DNA of 38,468 nucleotides from Dehalococcoidia bacterium (GTDB lineage: Bacteria > Chloroflexota > Dehalococcoidia > UBA2979), in NCBI GenBank assembly GCA_004297315.1, contig SCTU01000244.1, forward strand, positions 1-38,468, given 5' to 3'. The translations under genes were made by a program, and so were the position numbers. Positions within the stretch are counted from its first letter, which is position 1; every line of letters begins with the position of its first letter. The notes under the pieces are model-generated. The model searched no databases and was not told where the DNA came from. It worked only from the letters and a program-made list of their open reading frames with translations. Below are positions 1-8,013 of the stretch, piece after piece.

Positions 1-377
1 ACCTCGCCACCGACCCGGTCGAGGACTCCTCGCCCGGCACGCAGCCGGCCGTCGCCGAGGCCTACGCCGCCACGGCCCCGGCCGTCCCCGCCGCGCCGGT
101 CGCCGCCCCCGTCGCCTGGATGGCCCCGCCCGCGCTCTCGGCGTCGACGCCCGCGCCGGCCTCCGCCCCCGCGTACTCCTCGACGGTGGCGGTCGCGGTG
201 ACGTCAACGACCACGACAGCGGCCGGGGAGGTCCGCTCAGCCGCCTCGCTCTACGCCGAAGCCCGTCAGAAGGGCTACGAGGGCGACCCCTGCGGCGACT
301 GCGGCCAGCTGATGCTGGTCCGCAACGGCACCTGCCTCAAGTGCATGAACTGCGGCGCGACGAGTGGCTGTAGCTAG
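1..377 (+). CDS. nrdJ: Adenosylcobalamin-dependent ribonucleoside-diphosphate reductase, C-terminal end (partial)
   Basis: The 5' part lies outside the window; the frame is open from base 3 to a TAG at 375-377. Class II ribonucleotide reductase makes deoxyribonucleotides from ribonucleotides with coenzyme B12 as radical source, in the cytoplasm. The visible piece has an Ala/Pro/Thr-rich linker of roughly 75 residues followed by the Cys-rich tail typical of NrdJ: CGDCGQLMLVRNGTC, then CLKCMNCGATSGC at the end. In the family this tail carries redox-active or zinc-binding cysteines that pass electrons from thioredoxin to the active site. The long low-complexity linker is a lineage trait. The active-site domain cannot be seen here, but the tail is very characteristic, so the family assignment is firm. 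Confidence 0.9.
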   Translation, partial: LATDPVEDSSPGTQPAVAEAYAATAPAVPAAPVAAPVAWMAPPALSASTPAPASAPAYSSTVAVAVTSTTTTAAGEVRSAASLYAEARQKGYEGDPCGDCGQLMLVRNGTCLKCMNCGATSGCS

Positions 378-795
378 GAATCCCTTGGATGACTGGGGAT
401 CCGGGTCGCGCTGGAATCGTCCCGATCGGATGTTCGAGGTCGGTACGCCTGGCGTTTCTGATCTCCGTCGGATCATCCCGGGCGGGATGTCATCAAGCGA
501 CCTCGTGGTGAGCCACGGGTCACGGCCAGGCCGGGGCCCGTCCGAGCGGACAGGCGTTGGCGCGTTGGCTCTTCACGGAAACGGTACTCGGGGATGTGCT
601 ATTCCGGGTCCGCGATCGCCTGGCCGCCTCTGAAGATGCCGCAGAGCGGCGGGCGCAAGGGGGCATCGTGCCGGGAGCATTCGTCCAACTCAGGCGAAGC
701 GAAGGACAGCGGTAGCAGCCCCCGCGAGCTACGTCGTTCGCTGGCGAGATGCGTGCACGCTCCTGCGTCCTTGCGGGGTCGACCTACATCTCCAG
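378..795. other. Gene-free stretch between nrdJ and the redox operon
   Basis: These 418 bases separate two convergent transcription units: nrdJ on + and the hydrolase gene on - ending at 796. Open frames here are short, Arg/Pro/Ser-rich and resemble no family I know. The only structure seen is a short inverted repeat, CATCCC/GGGATG at 474-489 around a GGGC loop, which might help end nrdJ transcription but has no T-run. I see no tRNA or convincing promoter. Confidence 0.6.
474..489 (+). terminator. Weak hairpin downstream of nrdJ
   Basis: A 6-bp perfect stem (CATCCC with GGGATG) closes a GGGC loop about 100 bases after the nrdJ stop. There is no U-tract, so termination here is only possible. 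Confidence 0.25.
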
Positions 796-1677
796 TCACC
801 TCGGAGCACGGCCCGCCGCCTCCGTCAACCAGAACTCGACGAAGATCGTGCCGTCGAAATTCGCGCCGGCCGTGTGCCCCTGGTTTGGGAACTCCACATA
901 GACCGACTTCACGCCAGCCGCCCGGAGCGTCTCGTGAGTCGCCCGTACTTCCTGCTTCCAGCCCTCATCGAGGGCTCCAACGCCGTTGAACACCGCGCGA
1001 CCGGCCATGGCTGCCGTCAGCGCGGCGGCGTCCATGGGCGCCAGTACCCCCGGTGCCCCAAGCAGCGTGTCGAATCGCTGTGGCTCGCGGACCGCGAGGC
1101 CGAATGCCACGAGGCCACCGTTTGAGACGCCCGCCAGATGCGTCGCGGACGGGCGTCCGTAGCAGGCGATCACCTCGTCGATGATCCGGTACGTGCGGCC
1201 CGCCTCACTGATGTAGTCATCTTCAACAACGGTGTAGGGCAGCACCACGCGGAACTCATCGATGCCGCGCGCCTTCGAGAGGTAGTTCGTCCATATGCGC
1301 ATCGCCGAGTTCCGGCGTCCGCTCCCCCCGCCGAGAAACACGACTAACGGTGCGTCGGGACGGTCGGGCATCGGGTCACGGATGAAATATGGGGCCTCGC
1401 CGACGTCCTTGATCTCACGCAACTCCCCGGGGAGGGCGGCGCTGCATCCACCTGCTCGCTGGTCCGAGGCGGCGGTCGGGGTTGACGGCTCGGACGGAGC
1501 GGCTGTCGGGGCCGAGGTACCCACCACCGGGGGGTTCGAGGCATCCGTTGCTGAGGAGCATGCCGTCGTGAACAGCAAGGCCGCACACGCCATCGCGATC
1601 GCACGGGCGCCCTGGGATCGGCCAAGCCGCCACTGAACGGCGCCGCGGCCCCGAGTGAGAGGCGTCGCAAGGAACAC
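796..1677 (-). CDS. Alpha/beta-hydrolase-fold lipoprotein, last gene of the redox operon
   Basis: Predicted extracytoplasmic esterase/hydrolase of 293 residues. After an Arg-containing n-region comes a hydrophobic stretch ending in a lipobox-like LFTTAC, then a Thr/Pro/Ser-rich linker of about 40 residues. The hydrolase domain shows a beta-strand plus oxyanion-type VVFLGGGSG, the nucleophile elbow GVSNG (Ser about 185), a plausible acid Asp (GALDE, about 237) and a catalytic His in NQGH (about 268). I chose the GTG at 1675-1677 because AAAGGGAT precedes it and it supplies a charged n-region; an ATG at 1593 (265 aa) is the alternative. It starts 20 bases after the NqrB/RnfD-like gene and so is probably cotranscribed, but its link to electron transfer is unclear. 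The substrate is unknown. Confidence 0.7.
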   Translation of the reverse strand: MFLATPLTRGRGAVQWRLGRSQGARAIAMACAALLFTTACSSATDASNPPVVGTSAPTAAPSEPSTPTAASDQRAGGCSAALPGELREIKDVGEAPYFIRDPMPDRPDAPLVVFLGGGSGRRNSAMRIWTNYLSKARGIDEFRVVLPYTVVEDDYISEAGRTYRIIDEVIACYGRPSATHLAGVSNGGLVAFGLAVREPQRFDTLLGAPGVLAPMDAAALTAAMAGRAVFNGVGALDEGWKQEVRATHETLRAAGVKSVYVEFPNQGHTAGANFDGTIFVEFWLTEAAGRAPR

Positions 1678-1697
1678 GCATCCCTTTAAGTTGGGCT

Positions 1698-2543
1698 TCA
1701 ATTCGCGATGGTCCGTCTGAGGCGAAACGGTGATGCGCCTTTCCACTGACGCCGAGCGTGATTCGCGACATTGCCGACCAGCAATGCGGCTGGGAGGAAG
1801 TAGACGATGCCGGTGGTCATGAAGAGGAGATATCCGATGCCGGCAACCAGTGCGCCGTACCAGATCTGATCGAAATACCTCGTCGGGCTCGTCGGAGGGT
1901 CGTCGAGTATGTAGCAAGCGAAGAAGACAGCCATGTGCACATCGGATGCGCCGAAGACCTCGGCCACTCTGACAGGGTCGGGGCCGAAAGCGGTGACGGT
2001 AAACAGGCTGAAGTACGTGCCGAGGAACGCGAGGACCAGCGGAAGTTTGTTGACGTGGTCGACGATCCAGATGCCTGGAAGCAGGATCAGCACCATCCCC
2101 GAGGGCCCGTATGCGGAAAGGCCGCCCCACCAGCTCTCGCCCTGGCCGAACATCAGATGGACGGCTACGAGGCCGACGATCGCCGGATTGAAGACGTTCG
2201 TGGTGCCGCTCCGGATCAGGTGCTTGGATGTCACGCCGATCGCCGCAGCCGCTGCCAGAACGTACGCCGGTGCGTAGGGGTCGAGCACGAGCGCGATGAC
2301 CAAGCCCGTAAGCAGAGCGCCGCTCGGGAACTCCGGCGCGCGACGCCAGGCCGCACGCAGAAGCGCGTCTATGGCTACCGCGGTGACCGCAGCCGCCGCT
2401 ACTCCCGGCATCGTCACGCTGAGGCCAGTCGCCACGGAGCCAATCGCCACGATCGCCCCGATGAAGATCAGCATGTAGCCCTTGGGCGATCGCAGTACAT
2501 GTCGTGCCGTGTGCATGGCTTCCGCCGCGTATGCCGCGTTCAC
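1698..2543 (-). CDS. NqrB/RnfD-like integral membrane protein
   Basis: Polytopic membrane protein of 281 residues related to the NqrB/RnfD subunit of Na+-NADH:quinone oxidoreductase and Rnf complexes, which carries electrons across the membrane through flavins. About eight hydrophobic segments are visible, with family-like features such as FPSGALLTGLVIAL followed by DPYAP, and FNPAIVGL near residue 120. The SGAT/TGAT motif where NqrB and RnfD receive covalent FMN is not seen, so this may be the reduced core type found in flavinylated electron-transfer clusters. The GTG start overlaps the apbE stop by 4 bases (GTGA), implying translational coupling. No other Nqr or Rnf subunits are nearby, so it probably works with the FMN-binding protein two genes upstream rather than in a full complex. 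Confidence 0.8.
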   Translation of the reverse strand: MNAAYAAEAMHTARHVLRSPKGYMLIFIGAIVAIGSVATGLSVTMPGVAAAAVTAVAIDALLRAAWRRAPEFPSGALLTGLVIALVLDPYAPAYVLAAAAAIGVTSKHLIRSGTTNVFNPAIVGLVAVHLMFGQGESWWGGLSAYGPSGMVLILLPGIWIVDHVNKLPLVLAFLGTYFSLFTVTAFGPDPVRVAEVFGASDVHMAVFFACYILDDPPTSPTRYFDQIWYGALVAGIGYLLFMTTGIVYFLPAALLVGNVANHARRQWKGASPFRLRRTIAN

Positions 2544-3442
2544 GGGGCAGACCTGTCCAGGCCCGGCGTCGCTGTCATCTCGAACGAAGGATCGATGAGT
2601 AACGCTTCGGCGTCGTAACGAGCAATCAGTGGTAGCGCCCGCGCTGGGCCGAGCACGCAGGCGGCTGTAGCGAGCGCATCCGCGAGCATGCCACTGGAGG
2701 CGACGACGGTTGCGCTGATCAGTCCGTGTGCAGACTGGCCGGTCACGGGATCAAGCAGATGATGTCCCTCAGCAACGTCGGGTTGGGTGCGGAGATAACT
2801 GCCCGACGTGCACACCGCCGCGTCTCTTACCTCGAGAACCCGACACGCTGTTGCCGGGTCGCGCGGGTCGCGGACCTGGATTGGCCACGACGGAAGACCT
2901 GGCGGCGCCCCACGGACCAGGAGGTCGCCCCCGGCAGCAATCATGTGATTCGGGAACTTGTGCAGTTCCTCGCTCGCAAGGTCGATCGCAAAGCCCTTCG
3001 CCACGGCTCCGAGGTCGAGCGTCATCGCGGTCTCCAACGTAACTTTGCGGCGCGGCACGTCGATTGAGATGTCTCGGTACGACGCCGTGGCCTGACGAGA
3101 TTGCGGTGAAGACTCGACGCCGTCGCGATAGCCGTATCGGAAGCCAGCACGGATCATCGCGTCGCCCACAGTTGGGTCGAAGGCCCCCTCGCTCGCCTCG
3201 GCCATTCCGATCGCGAACTGAAGCAGGCGGAAGAGCAACGGGCTGACGGCGACGGGCACCCAGACCGTCGCGGAAAGCCGTGCCAGTTCACTGTCGCGGT
3301 CGAATCGGTTGCACGTCGTCTCGACGAGGTGAAACCAGTTGAAGGCGCGCGAGATCGCCTCGCGCGCCTTGCCCATGTCGCCGGGCGGCCAGACCTCAAT
3401 CGTGACGCCAGTGTCCATGAAGATTCGAAGCTGCCTGATCAC
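2540..3442 (-). CDS. apbE: FAD:protein FMN transferase (ApbE family)
   Basis: Transfers FMN from FAD onto a Thr of target flavoproteins, with Mg2+. Expected motifs are present in order across 300 residues: CNRFDRDSEL near 44-53, TLDLGAVAKGFAID near 141-154, AAGGDLLVRG near 169-178, VCTSGSYLR near 210-218, HLLDPVTG near 228-235, and SSGMLADALATA near 249-260. The likely substrate is the TGAT-bearing protein encoded immediately upstream: the GTG start here overlaps that gene's stop by 4 bases. The downstream NqrB/RnfD-like gene is overlapped in the same way. Odd point: most ApbE proteins are exported lipoproteins, but this one begins directly with the family's first strand (MDTGVTIEV) and shows no signal peptide. 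Family assignment is very secure. Confidence 0.93.
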   Translation of the reverse strand: MIRQLRIFMDTGVTIEVWPPGDMGKAREAISRAFNWFHLVETTCNRFDRDSELARLSATVWVPVAVSPLLFRLLQFAIGMAEASEGAFDPTVGDAMIRAGFRYGYRDGVESSPQSRQATASYRDISIDVPRRKVTLETAMTLDLGAVAKGFAIDLASEELHKFPNHMIAAGGDLLVRGAPPGLPSWPIQVRDPRDPATACRVLEVRDAAVCTSGSYLRTQPDVAEGHHLLDPVTGQSAHGLISATVVASSGMLADALATAACVLGPARALPLIARYDAEALLIDPSFEMTATPGLDRSAP

Positions 3443-3957
3443 TTCGAGGCCTTGACCAACGCGTCACTCACGGCCCGCACGTAGGCGCTGCTGCTGTCCG
3501 TTGCGCCGGTAACCCTCGTCACATGCAGGAGGTCCTGGAGTTCGACGACCTGCTCCTCGAGCGGCGCGATGCGGTCGCAGGGATAGCGCGTCCCGCATTC
3601 CGTGATCTGCGCGCCGACGATGAGTCCGCCGGCGATCACGACCTCGACGTCCACCGTGCCGTGAGGGCCGCGGCCCGCGCCGGCGAAGGTCCCGTCACGG
3701 TACGGCGACGGGGTAGACAACGGCGGCGGCGTAGGGCGCAATCCCGGAGTCCCTGGTACCAAAGAGGGCGCGGTCTGCGATGTTGCGCTCGCGAGCCGCA
3801 CGATCGTGTCGAAGTCACGGCGATCGTCAATTGACCGAGTCTGCGTGTAGCCCGCCGCATACACAGCGAGGATGGCCGACGAACTCAGCGCAACCAGGGA
3901 AGGTGAGACCTTACGCCGGCGTCGCGAAGAGGGCCGTGCCACGGGTAGTCCTGTCAT
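3439..3957 (-). CDS. Membrane-anchored FMN-binding domain protein (covalent FMN carrier)
   Basis: Predicted extracytoplasmic electron carrier of 172 residues with FMN bound covalently to a Thr, as in RnfG, NqrC and NosR domains. A basic stretch (SRRRRK) precedes one membrane segment at about 20-37, then a Pro/Thr linker, then an FMN_bind domain at about 85-170: YRDGTFAG, the strand VDVEVVIAGGLIVGAQI, a TRYPCDRI segment, and the attachment motif TGAT at 150-153 followed by DSSSAY. Thr153 is the predicted FMN-phosphoester site. ATG at 3957 gives the charged-plus-hydrophobic N-terminus; a TTG at 3981 is less likely. It lies directly ahead of apbE with a 4-base overlap, so modifier and substrate are made together. 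Confidence 0.85.
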   Translation of the reverse strand: MTGLPVARPSSRRRRKVSPSLVALSSSAILAVYAAGYTQTRSIDDRRDFDTIVRLASATSQTAPSLVPGTPGLRPTPPPLSTPSPYRDGTFAGAGRGPHGTVDVEVVIAGGLIVGAQITECGTRYPCDRIAPLEEQVVELQDLLHVTRVTGATDSSSAYVRAVSDALVKASK

Positions 3958-4008
3958 CCGGCAATCGAGCGCCGATGCCAAGTCGCGAGTTGCTCTGGGG
4001 CCGCACCG

Positions 4009-4551
4009 CTAGGGCGCGACCACGGTCAGCGTGCCCTTCAGGTCGGGGTGCAGCGGGTCGCTGACCTGGTACGTCCCTGGAGCCAGGGCATAGAAATGCA
4101 CGACGTCTACCTGCGTGCCGGCAGCGTAGGCGTGGACCTCCTTGAGCGTGGGCTTAACGCCACGCGGCGACGTCCCGCGCCACGCGACGAAATCCTTCGC
4201 ATGATGCTTCTCATGATCTTCCTCGGTGACACCCTCCTCGCGGACCACGTCCTCCTCTTTGGCCGCGAGCCAGAGGATCTCGGTCGCATCGAGGCCCACA
4301 ACGCGATAATGGAACTCGTCAGCACTTCGGTTGCGGAGAATCAATTGGATGCTGGGCCCGGCGGGTATGCGTACATCAGCAGGTTCATAGCCTTTCTCAG
4401 AGACGTCGATGTTGACGGTCACCGCTTCCGCGTCCTCGTCCGGCCGGTACGTGCCATCTCCGCCCGCGCCACAGCTCACGGCGACGAGGGCGACCGCCCC
4501 GAGGAGCGCGACCGCAAACGTGCGCATGATCACCCGTCGTCGCGAGTCCAT
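4009..4551 (-). CDS. Cupredoxin-like lipoprotein lacking the copper-ligand Cys
   Basis: Secreted lipid-anchored protein of 180 residues. A signal peptide ends at Cys27 (VAVSC). Residues 44-180 resemble a cupredoxin fold: VTVNIDVSEKGYEPADVRIPAG, then IQLILRNRSADEFHYRV, and a C-terminal PGTYQVSDPLHPDLKGTLTV. In a type-1 copper site the last segment would hold Cys, His and Met/Gln. Here only His81 and His168 stand at likely ligand positions, and Cys27 is the only Cys in the protein, so a blue-copper or CuA site is not supported. A roughly 50-residue acidic/His-rich insert (including EEDHEKHHAKD at about 111) might bind metal. I took the second ATG (4551), which is better spaced from GGGGAG; the first is at 4557. 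It starts 14 bases after the upstream cytochrome gene. Confidence 0.72.
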   Translation of the reverse strand: MDSRRRVIMRTFAVALLGAVALVAVSCGAGGDGTYRPDEDAEAVTVNIDVSEKGYEPADVRIPAGPSIQLILRNRSADEFHYRVVGLDATEILWLAAKEEDVVREEGVTEEDHEKHHAKDFVAWRGTSPRGVKPTLKEVHAYAAGTQVDVVHFYALAPGTYQVSDPLHPDLKGTLTVVAP

Positions 4552-4565
4552 TGCCATCTCCCCGC

Positions 4566-5039
4566 CTACGACTGCTTGCCGAGGACTGCGAGATAGGCGA
4601 CGACCGCCTTGATCTCGTCATCAGTCAATTTCACGATCGACATCATGCCGACGGTGGCGAGCGCTTTCCGGACCTGCTCTTCGTCGGCACCCCGGTTCGC
4701 CGGCGCTCCGATGCAGCTGCTGCCCTTGCCGTCCATCCCGTGGCAGGCTGCGCAGCCCACGCCACCTGCGGTCTTCTCAAAGATCTCCTTGCCCCGGACC
4801 AGCACTGCATCCGCAGCGGTTGCCGCGGCCGGGTCGCTTGGCACCGGTGCTGATGCGGCGGCGGCTCCGCCCGGCGCTACGGATAGTGCCGCGATTCCGC
4901 CGCCGGGCCCAGAACTCGCTGGCTGCGACGTTCCGTCCCGGGACGCGGAGGCTGCGCCACCGCAGGCCGTCGCGATCACCATCGCCGCGACCGCAATCAG
5001 TCCCGGGACGAGGATCCTGCGAGCTGTGTGATCCTTCAT
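4566..5039 (-). CDS. Monohaem cytochrome c lipoprotein (first of a tandem pair)
   Basis: Class I c-type cytochrome of 157 residues. The signal peptide carries a lipobox-type ATAC with Cys26, followed by a roughly 50-residue Ala/Ser/Pro/Gly linker and a small haem domain at about 78-157. The haem motif is CAACH (96-100), the likely axial Met is 132 or 133, and the final helix reads LTDDEIKAVVAYL. It should carry single electrons on the outer face of the membrane. ATG at 5039 is preferred over a TTG at 5060, which has no ribosome-binding site. The haem domain closely resembles that of the next cytochrome, which suggests an old tandem duplication. Confidence 0.9.
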   Translation of the reverse strand: MKDHTARRILVPGLIAVAAMVIATACGGAASASRDGTSQPASSGPGGGIAALSVAPGGAAAASAPVPSDPAAATAADAVLVRGKEIFEKTAGGVGCAACHGMDGKGSSCIGAPANRGADEEQVRKALATVGMMSIVKLTDDEIKAVVAYLAVLGKQS

Positions 5040-5097
5040 GTCGTGACTCTTACGCGTCAACGTCTGGGGCTGGCCGAAACGGAGTGCTGATGGCGCG

Positions 5098-5568
5098 CTA
5101 TTGCCCGCCCAAGGACTTCACGAAGGCAGCAACGGCCACGATCTCGTCCTCAGACAACTTGATGAATCCCATGACCGGTACGCCGCCCGCCAGGGCTGCA
5201 CGGATCCTCGAGATGTCGGCGCCTCGGATGTTCGGGGCACCGAGCTTGGCGGCTCCGTCACCGCGAGCTTCCATGCCATGACACATTTGGCAGCCGACGC
5301 CGCCGGCGGTCTGCTGGAAGATGATCTGGCCCTTCGCGATGAGGTCCTTCTCAGGGTCGCCCGTGGAGGCGGGGGCGGTCGCGGGAGCCGTCGTCGAGGT
5401 TACGGGCGCAGACGTGGTGGTCGCTGTCGCTGCCGTCGCTGCCGTCGCCGACGCCTTCACGCCTGCGCCTGCCGTCTCGGCACTCCCGCTGCAGGCGATG
5501 GCTAGGGCAGCCATCGATGCGACGAGGCCGAGCAGGAGTGCGCGCGCGGGCTTGGTGTACATCTTCAT
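5098..5568 (-). CDS. Monohaem cytochrome c lipoprotein (second of a tandem pair)
   Basis: Class I c-type cytochrome of 156 residues. The signal peptide ends in LAIAC (Cys26). A Thr/Ala/Pro linker runs to about residue 70 and lifts the haem domain off the membrane. The haem motif is CQMCH (93-97), the probable axial ligand is Met133 (GVPVMGF), and the C-terminal helix is LSEDEIVAVAAFVKSL. GGVGCxxCHGM and xxLxxDEIxAVxA(Y/F) are shared with the neighbouring cytochrome. The start ATG is about 8 bases after AAGG. It is flanked by the propeller lipoprotein gene upstream and the other cytochrome downstream, all on the same strand, so it is a plausible electron partner of either. Confidence 0.9.
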   Translation of the reverse strand: MKMYTKPARALLLGLVASMAALAIACSGSAETAGAGVKASATAATAATATTTSAPVTSTTAPATAPASTGDPEKDLIAKGQIIFQQTAGGVGCQMCHGMEARGDGAAKLGAPNIRGADISRIRAALAGGVPVMGFIKLSEDEIVAVAAFVKSLGGQ

Positions 5569-5686
5569 CGTTGTGGCCTTCTCTTCCTGGACGTTCGGTC
5601 GCCGCCGAAAGCCAGGTGCGCCCCAGTCCAGCGGGGACCGGGGCGCCCTGGGCTACTTGCTTATCTGACTACCCGCGCGGTGCCTC

Positions 5687-7168
5687 CTATCGAGCCGGAG
5701 CCGGCGTGGCGGCAGCGGCTGCGACCGAGGCGGCGGCCGCCGCCTTCATCTTTGCCCACATGTCAGGCCCCGGAGTCGCGTGGTCGGCCATCTTGGTGCC
5801 GGCGCCGTCGGCCGCGTAGCTGACGAAGGCGCCAGAGTGCGTGTCACCACCGTACGAGACGGGAATCCGTGCCTTCACCTTGTTGGTGTTCAGGTCCAGG
5901 ACGATCGTCTCCCACGTGCCCGAGCTGCTGATCCACATCTCCGCCTTCGCGGGGTCCGGGTGCAGGATGCCGTGGTCGATGATCTGGCCACCAGTCTCGA
6001 TCGGCATCGGCACGTCCACATTGTTCGGGACGCTCATCGTCTTGGTGTTCATCACCGAGACGCCGCCACCGATGTTGTGCGTGCCTTCACCCTTGCCCAT
6101 GATGTAGAGCTTCGTCTGGTCCCAGCCGAGGCGGATGCCGTACGGGCCAGCCACGCCCGCGCTTCCCTTGGCGACCACGGCGTTCGTCGCCAGGTCGATC
6201 TTGTAGATCATGCTTCCGTGGCCGTCCGCGACGAAGAGGAACTTGCCGTCGGACGTGGCAGCGGTGCCAATCGGGTGGTTGCCCACCTCAGTGATCACCG
6301 TCACGCCGCCGGTCTTCAGGTCAAGCTTCGCGATGTTCGCCACATGCGCCGGAGCCTCGCGGATCCAGGCCGACCCCATCGAGATGAAGAGGTACTGCCC
6401 GGTCGGGTCTGCCGACACATACGGGTGTCCCATCGGAGCGATGTCGGCATCGGTGATGGCCTTGACGACCTTGTTGTCGTCCTTCGGGTCGAGCAAGAAG
6501 TACGGCCCGCCGGTCGCACCAAAGCCATACTCGAGCACCACGCGGTCCTTGCCTTCGAAGTCAACGAAGGAAGTGATGTGGTGGATGTCCTGTGAGCGGT
6601 CCTTGCCTTGGACCTTGCTCGACTGCCTCAGGACCTTGTCGAGTTTCAGCGTCTTCGCGTTGACGACGAGCGTGACGTGCTGTTGTACCTTCTTGTCGTC
6701 CTCGTAGACGTAACCGAGGTACGCCCACTGGCCGTCAGGCGATAGGCCCAGGCCGTGCGGCTGACGGACCGCAGTGCCGCCGAGGTCGAACAGCGCGGAG
6801 GCGATGCTCTCCTTGCTGTTTGCGTCGATCACCTGGATGCCGGGGAGTTTGTTGCTCTTGGACGGCCGGTGCGCGTAGCCCTGCCCGATGCTGGTGAAGT
6901 AGACGAGCGGGTGGGCCTTCATGTCCCACGCGTTGTTACCTTTGGAGTCGTATGTCGCGACGAGTTGTAGGCCGCCACGGAGGGACTCCTCGGTGTTCCA
7001 GCCAGATGCCGCCGCTCCGGCTGCCACCGGTTGGAGCTGGCCCGCCTGGACGATCTTCGTCGCCTCGGTCGACTTGGCCTCCTCCTTCTTCTCGGTGCAG
7101 GCTGCCGCCCCGAGCAGCGTCATCGCTGCCAGGACAACCAGCCCCACTCTGATCACTGGTTTCCTCAT
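5687..7168 (-). CDS. Histidine-rich beta-propeller lipoprotein
   Basis: Exported lipoprotein of 493 residues: signal peptide with Cys24 (GAAAC), linker to about 60, a seven- or eight-bladed propeller at about 65-455, and an Ala-rich tail. Blade signatures are LSPDGQWAYLGYV, SADPTGQYLFISM and ATSDGKFLFVADG, as in YVTN/YncE and cytochrome-d1/NosZ-type propellers. Histidines recur near blade starts: 86, 138 (PHG), 196-197 (adjacent pair), 248 (GHP), 298 (NHP), 399, 403 and 444, which suggests a central metal or haem site. There is no CxxCH and no fused CuA domain. The ATG at 7168 follows GAGGAGG closely; an upstream in-frame start at 7228 lacks one. Its place between the regulators and the cytochromes makes it the probable catalytic or substrate-binding unit. 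The reaction is unknown. Confidence 0.72.
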   Translation of the reverse strand: MRKPVIRVGLVVLAAMTLLGAAACTEKKEEAKSTEATKIVQAGQLQPVAAGAAASGWNTEESLRGGLQLVATYDSKGNNAWDMKAHPLVYFTSIGQGYAHRPSKSNKLPGIQVIDANSKESIASALFDLGGTAVRQPHGLGLSPDGQWAYLGYVYEDDKKVQQHVTLVVNAKTLKLDKVLRQSSKVQGKDRSQDIHHITSFVDFEGKDRVVLEYGFGATGGPYFLLDPKDDNKVVKAITDADIAPMGHPYVSADPTGQYLFISMGSAWIREAPAHVANIAKLDLKTGGVTVITEVGNHPIGTAATSDGKFLFVADGHGSMIYKIDLATNAVVAKGSAGVAGPYGIRLGWDQTKLYIMGKGEGTHNIGGGVSVMNTKTMSVPNNVDVPMPIETGGQIIDHGILHPDPAKAEMWISSSGTWETIVLDLNTNKVKARIPVSYGGDTHSGAFVSYAADGAGTKMADHATPGPDMWAKMKAAAAASVAAAAATPAPAR

Positions 7169-7344
7169 GTCGCTCCTCCTCGCCTCCCCTTCGGCCATCC
7201 GAATGGTCAAGCGCAATCCCGTTACCAAGCGTTAGTACTCCGCCGTCGAGTGCGATCGTCGGGGCGCGGGTGCATGGCGAGAACACCAGAAATGGTGGGG
7301 GCCGATGTGGGGAGCGCTAGGGGGACGAGGCAACTGAGGAATGG

Positions 7345-8013
7345 TTACCGACGCAGATACCCGCGTTGCACCGCCCACGCCACCACTTCCGCGCGATTGC
7401 GGAGATGCAGCTTGCCGAAGATGTTCTTCAGGTGGAAGTTCACCGTGTTCTCGGAGATGCCAAGCCTGAGCGCGACTTCGCGGGTGCGCCCACCACGCGC
7501 GACCTCCGTGAGGACGTCTCGCTCCCGGGGCGTGAGACCAGACTCTTGGGGTGCCCCGACCGCGGCGTTCGCCCTGCCGACGTGCGTGAATTCATTGAGG
7601 AGGTTGCGCGCCAGTCGTGGCGAAATCACGGGCTCACCACGGCGCATTTGCTCCACGAACTTCTCGAATTCGTCCTCGGCAAGGTCTTTGAGCAGATAGC
7701 CCTCAGCGCCGCTCTTCACGGCCTCGAACAGGTCCCCCTCGTCGTCCGAGACAGTGAGGATCACCACACGCACCGCAGGCCATTCGGCCTTGATCGCGCG
7801 GGTCGCCTCAAGCCCGTTCATGTCGGGCATGCGGATGTCCATGAAGACGACGTCCGGGTGCAGTTGACGCACTGCCTCCACAGCGGCCGCACCATCCGCT
7901 GCCTCGCCTACGACTTCGAATTGCCACGCACGGAGCAGGGAAGCGAGCCCCGCGCGGATGAGCGCGTGGTCATCCACGAGAAGGACGCGGAGCGCATGGG
8001 GAGGCTCGGTCAT
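7345..8013 (-). CDS. NarL/FixJ-family response regulator
   Basis: DNA-binding response regulator of 222 residues. The receiver domain (about 8-125) has the acidic pair DD at 14-15, phospho-acceptor Asp59 in FMDIRMPDMNG, Thr in VVILTVSDD and Lys in YLLKD. The LuxR-type helix-turn-helix (about 158-215) reads LTPRERDVLTEVARG through ISENTVNFHLKNIFGKL. Its ATG overlaps the stop of the histidine kinase gene by 4 bases (ATGA), so they are a coupled pair. It likely controls the redox genes just downstream, whose first ATG is 176 bases after this gene's stop. Confidence 0.93.
   Translation of the reverse strand: MTEPPHALRVLLVDDHALIRAGLASLLRAWQFEVVGEAADGAAAVEAVRQLHPDVVFMDIRMPDMNGLEATRAIKAEWPAVRVVILTVSDDEGDLFEAVKSGAEGYLLKDLAEDEFEKFVEQMRRGEPVISPRLARNLLNEFTHVGRANAAVGAPQESGLTPRERDVLTEVARGGRTREVALRLGISENTVNFHLKNIFGKLHLRNRAEVVAWAVQRGYLRR

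Noticed and set aside
364..799. Short open frames after nrdJ
   Set aside because: No ribosome-binding site, no family resemblance and low-complexity composition.
1678..2130. N-terminal extension of the hydrolase reading frame up to 2130
   Set aside because: It runs through the NqrB/RnfD-like gene in another frame and is Arg-rich; the hydrolase more likely starts at 1677.
1758..2618. 286-codon open frame on + opposite the NqrB/RnfD-like gene
   Set aside because: The minus strand encodes a clear membrane protein; the + frame is low-complexity and charged.
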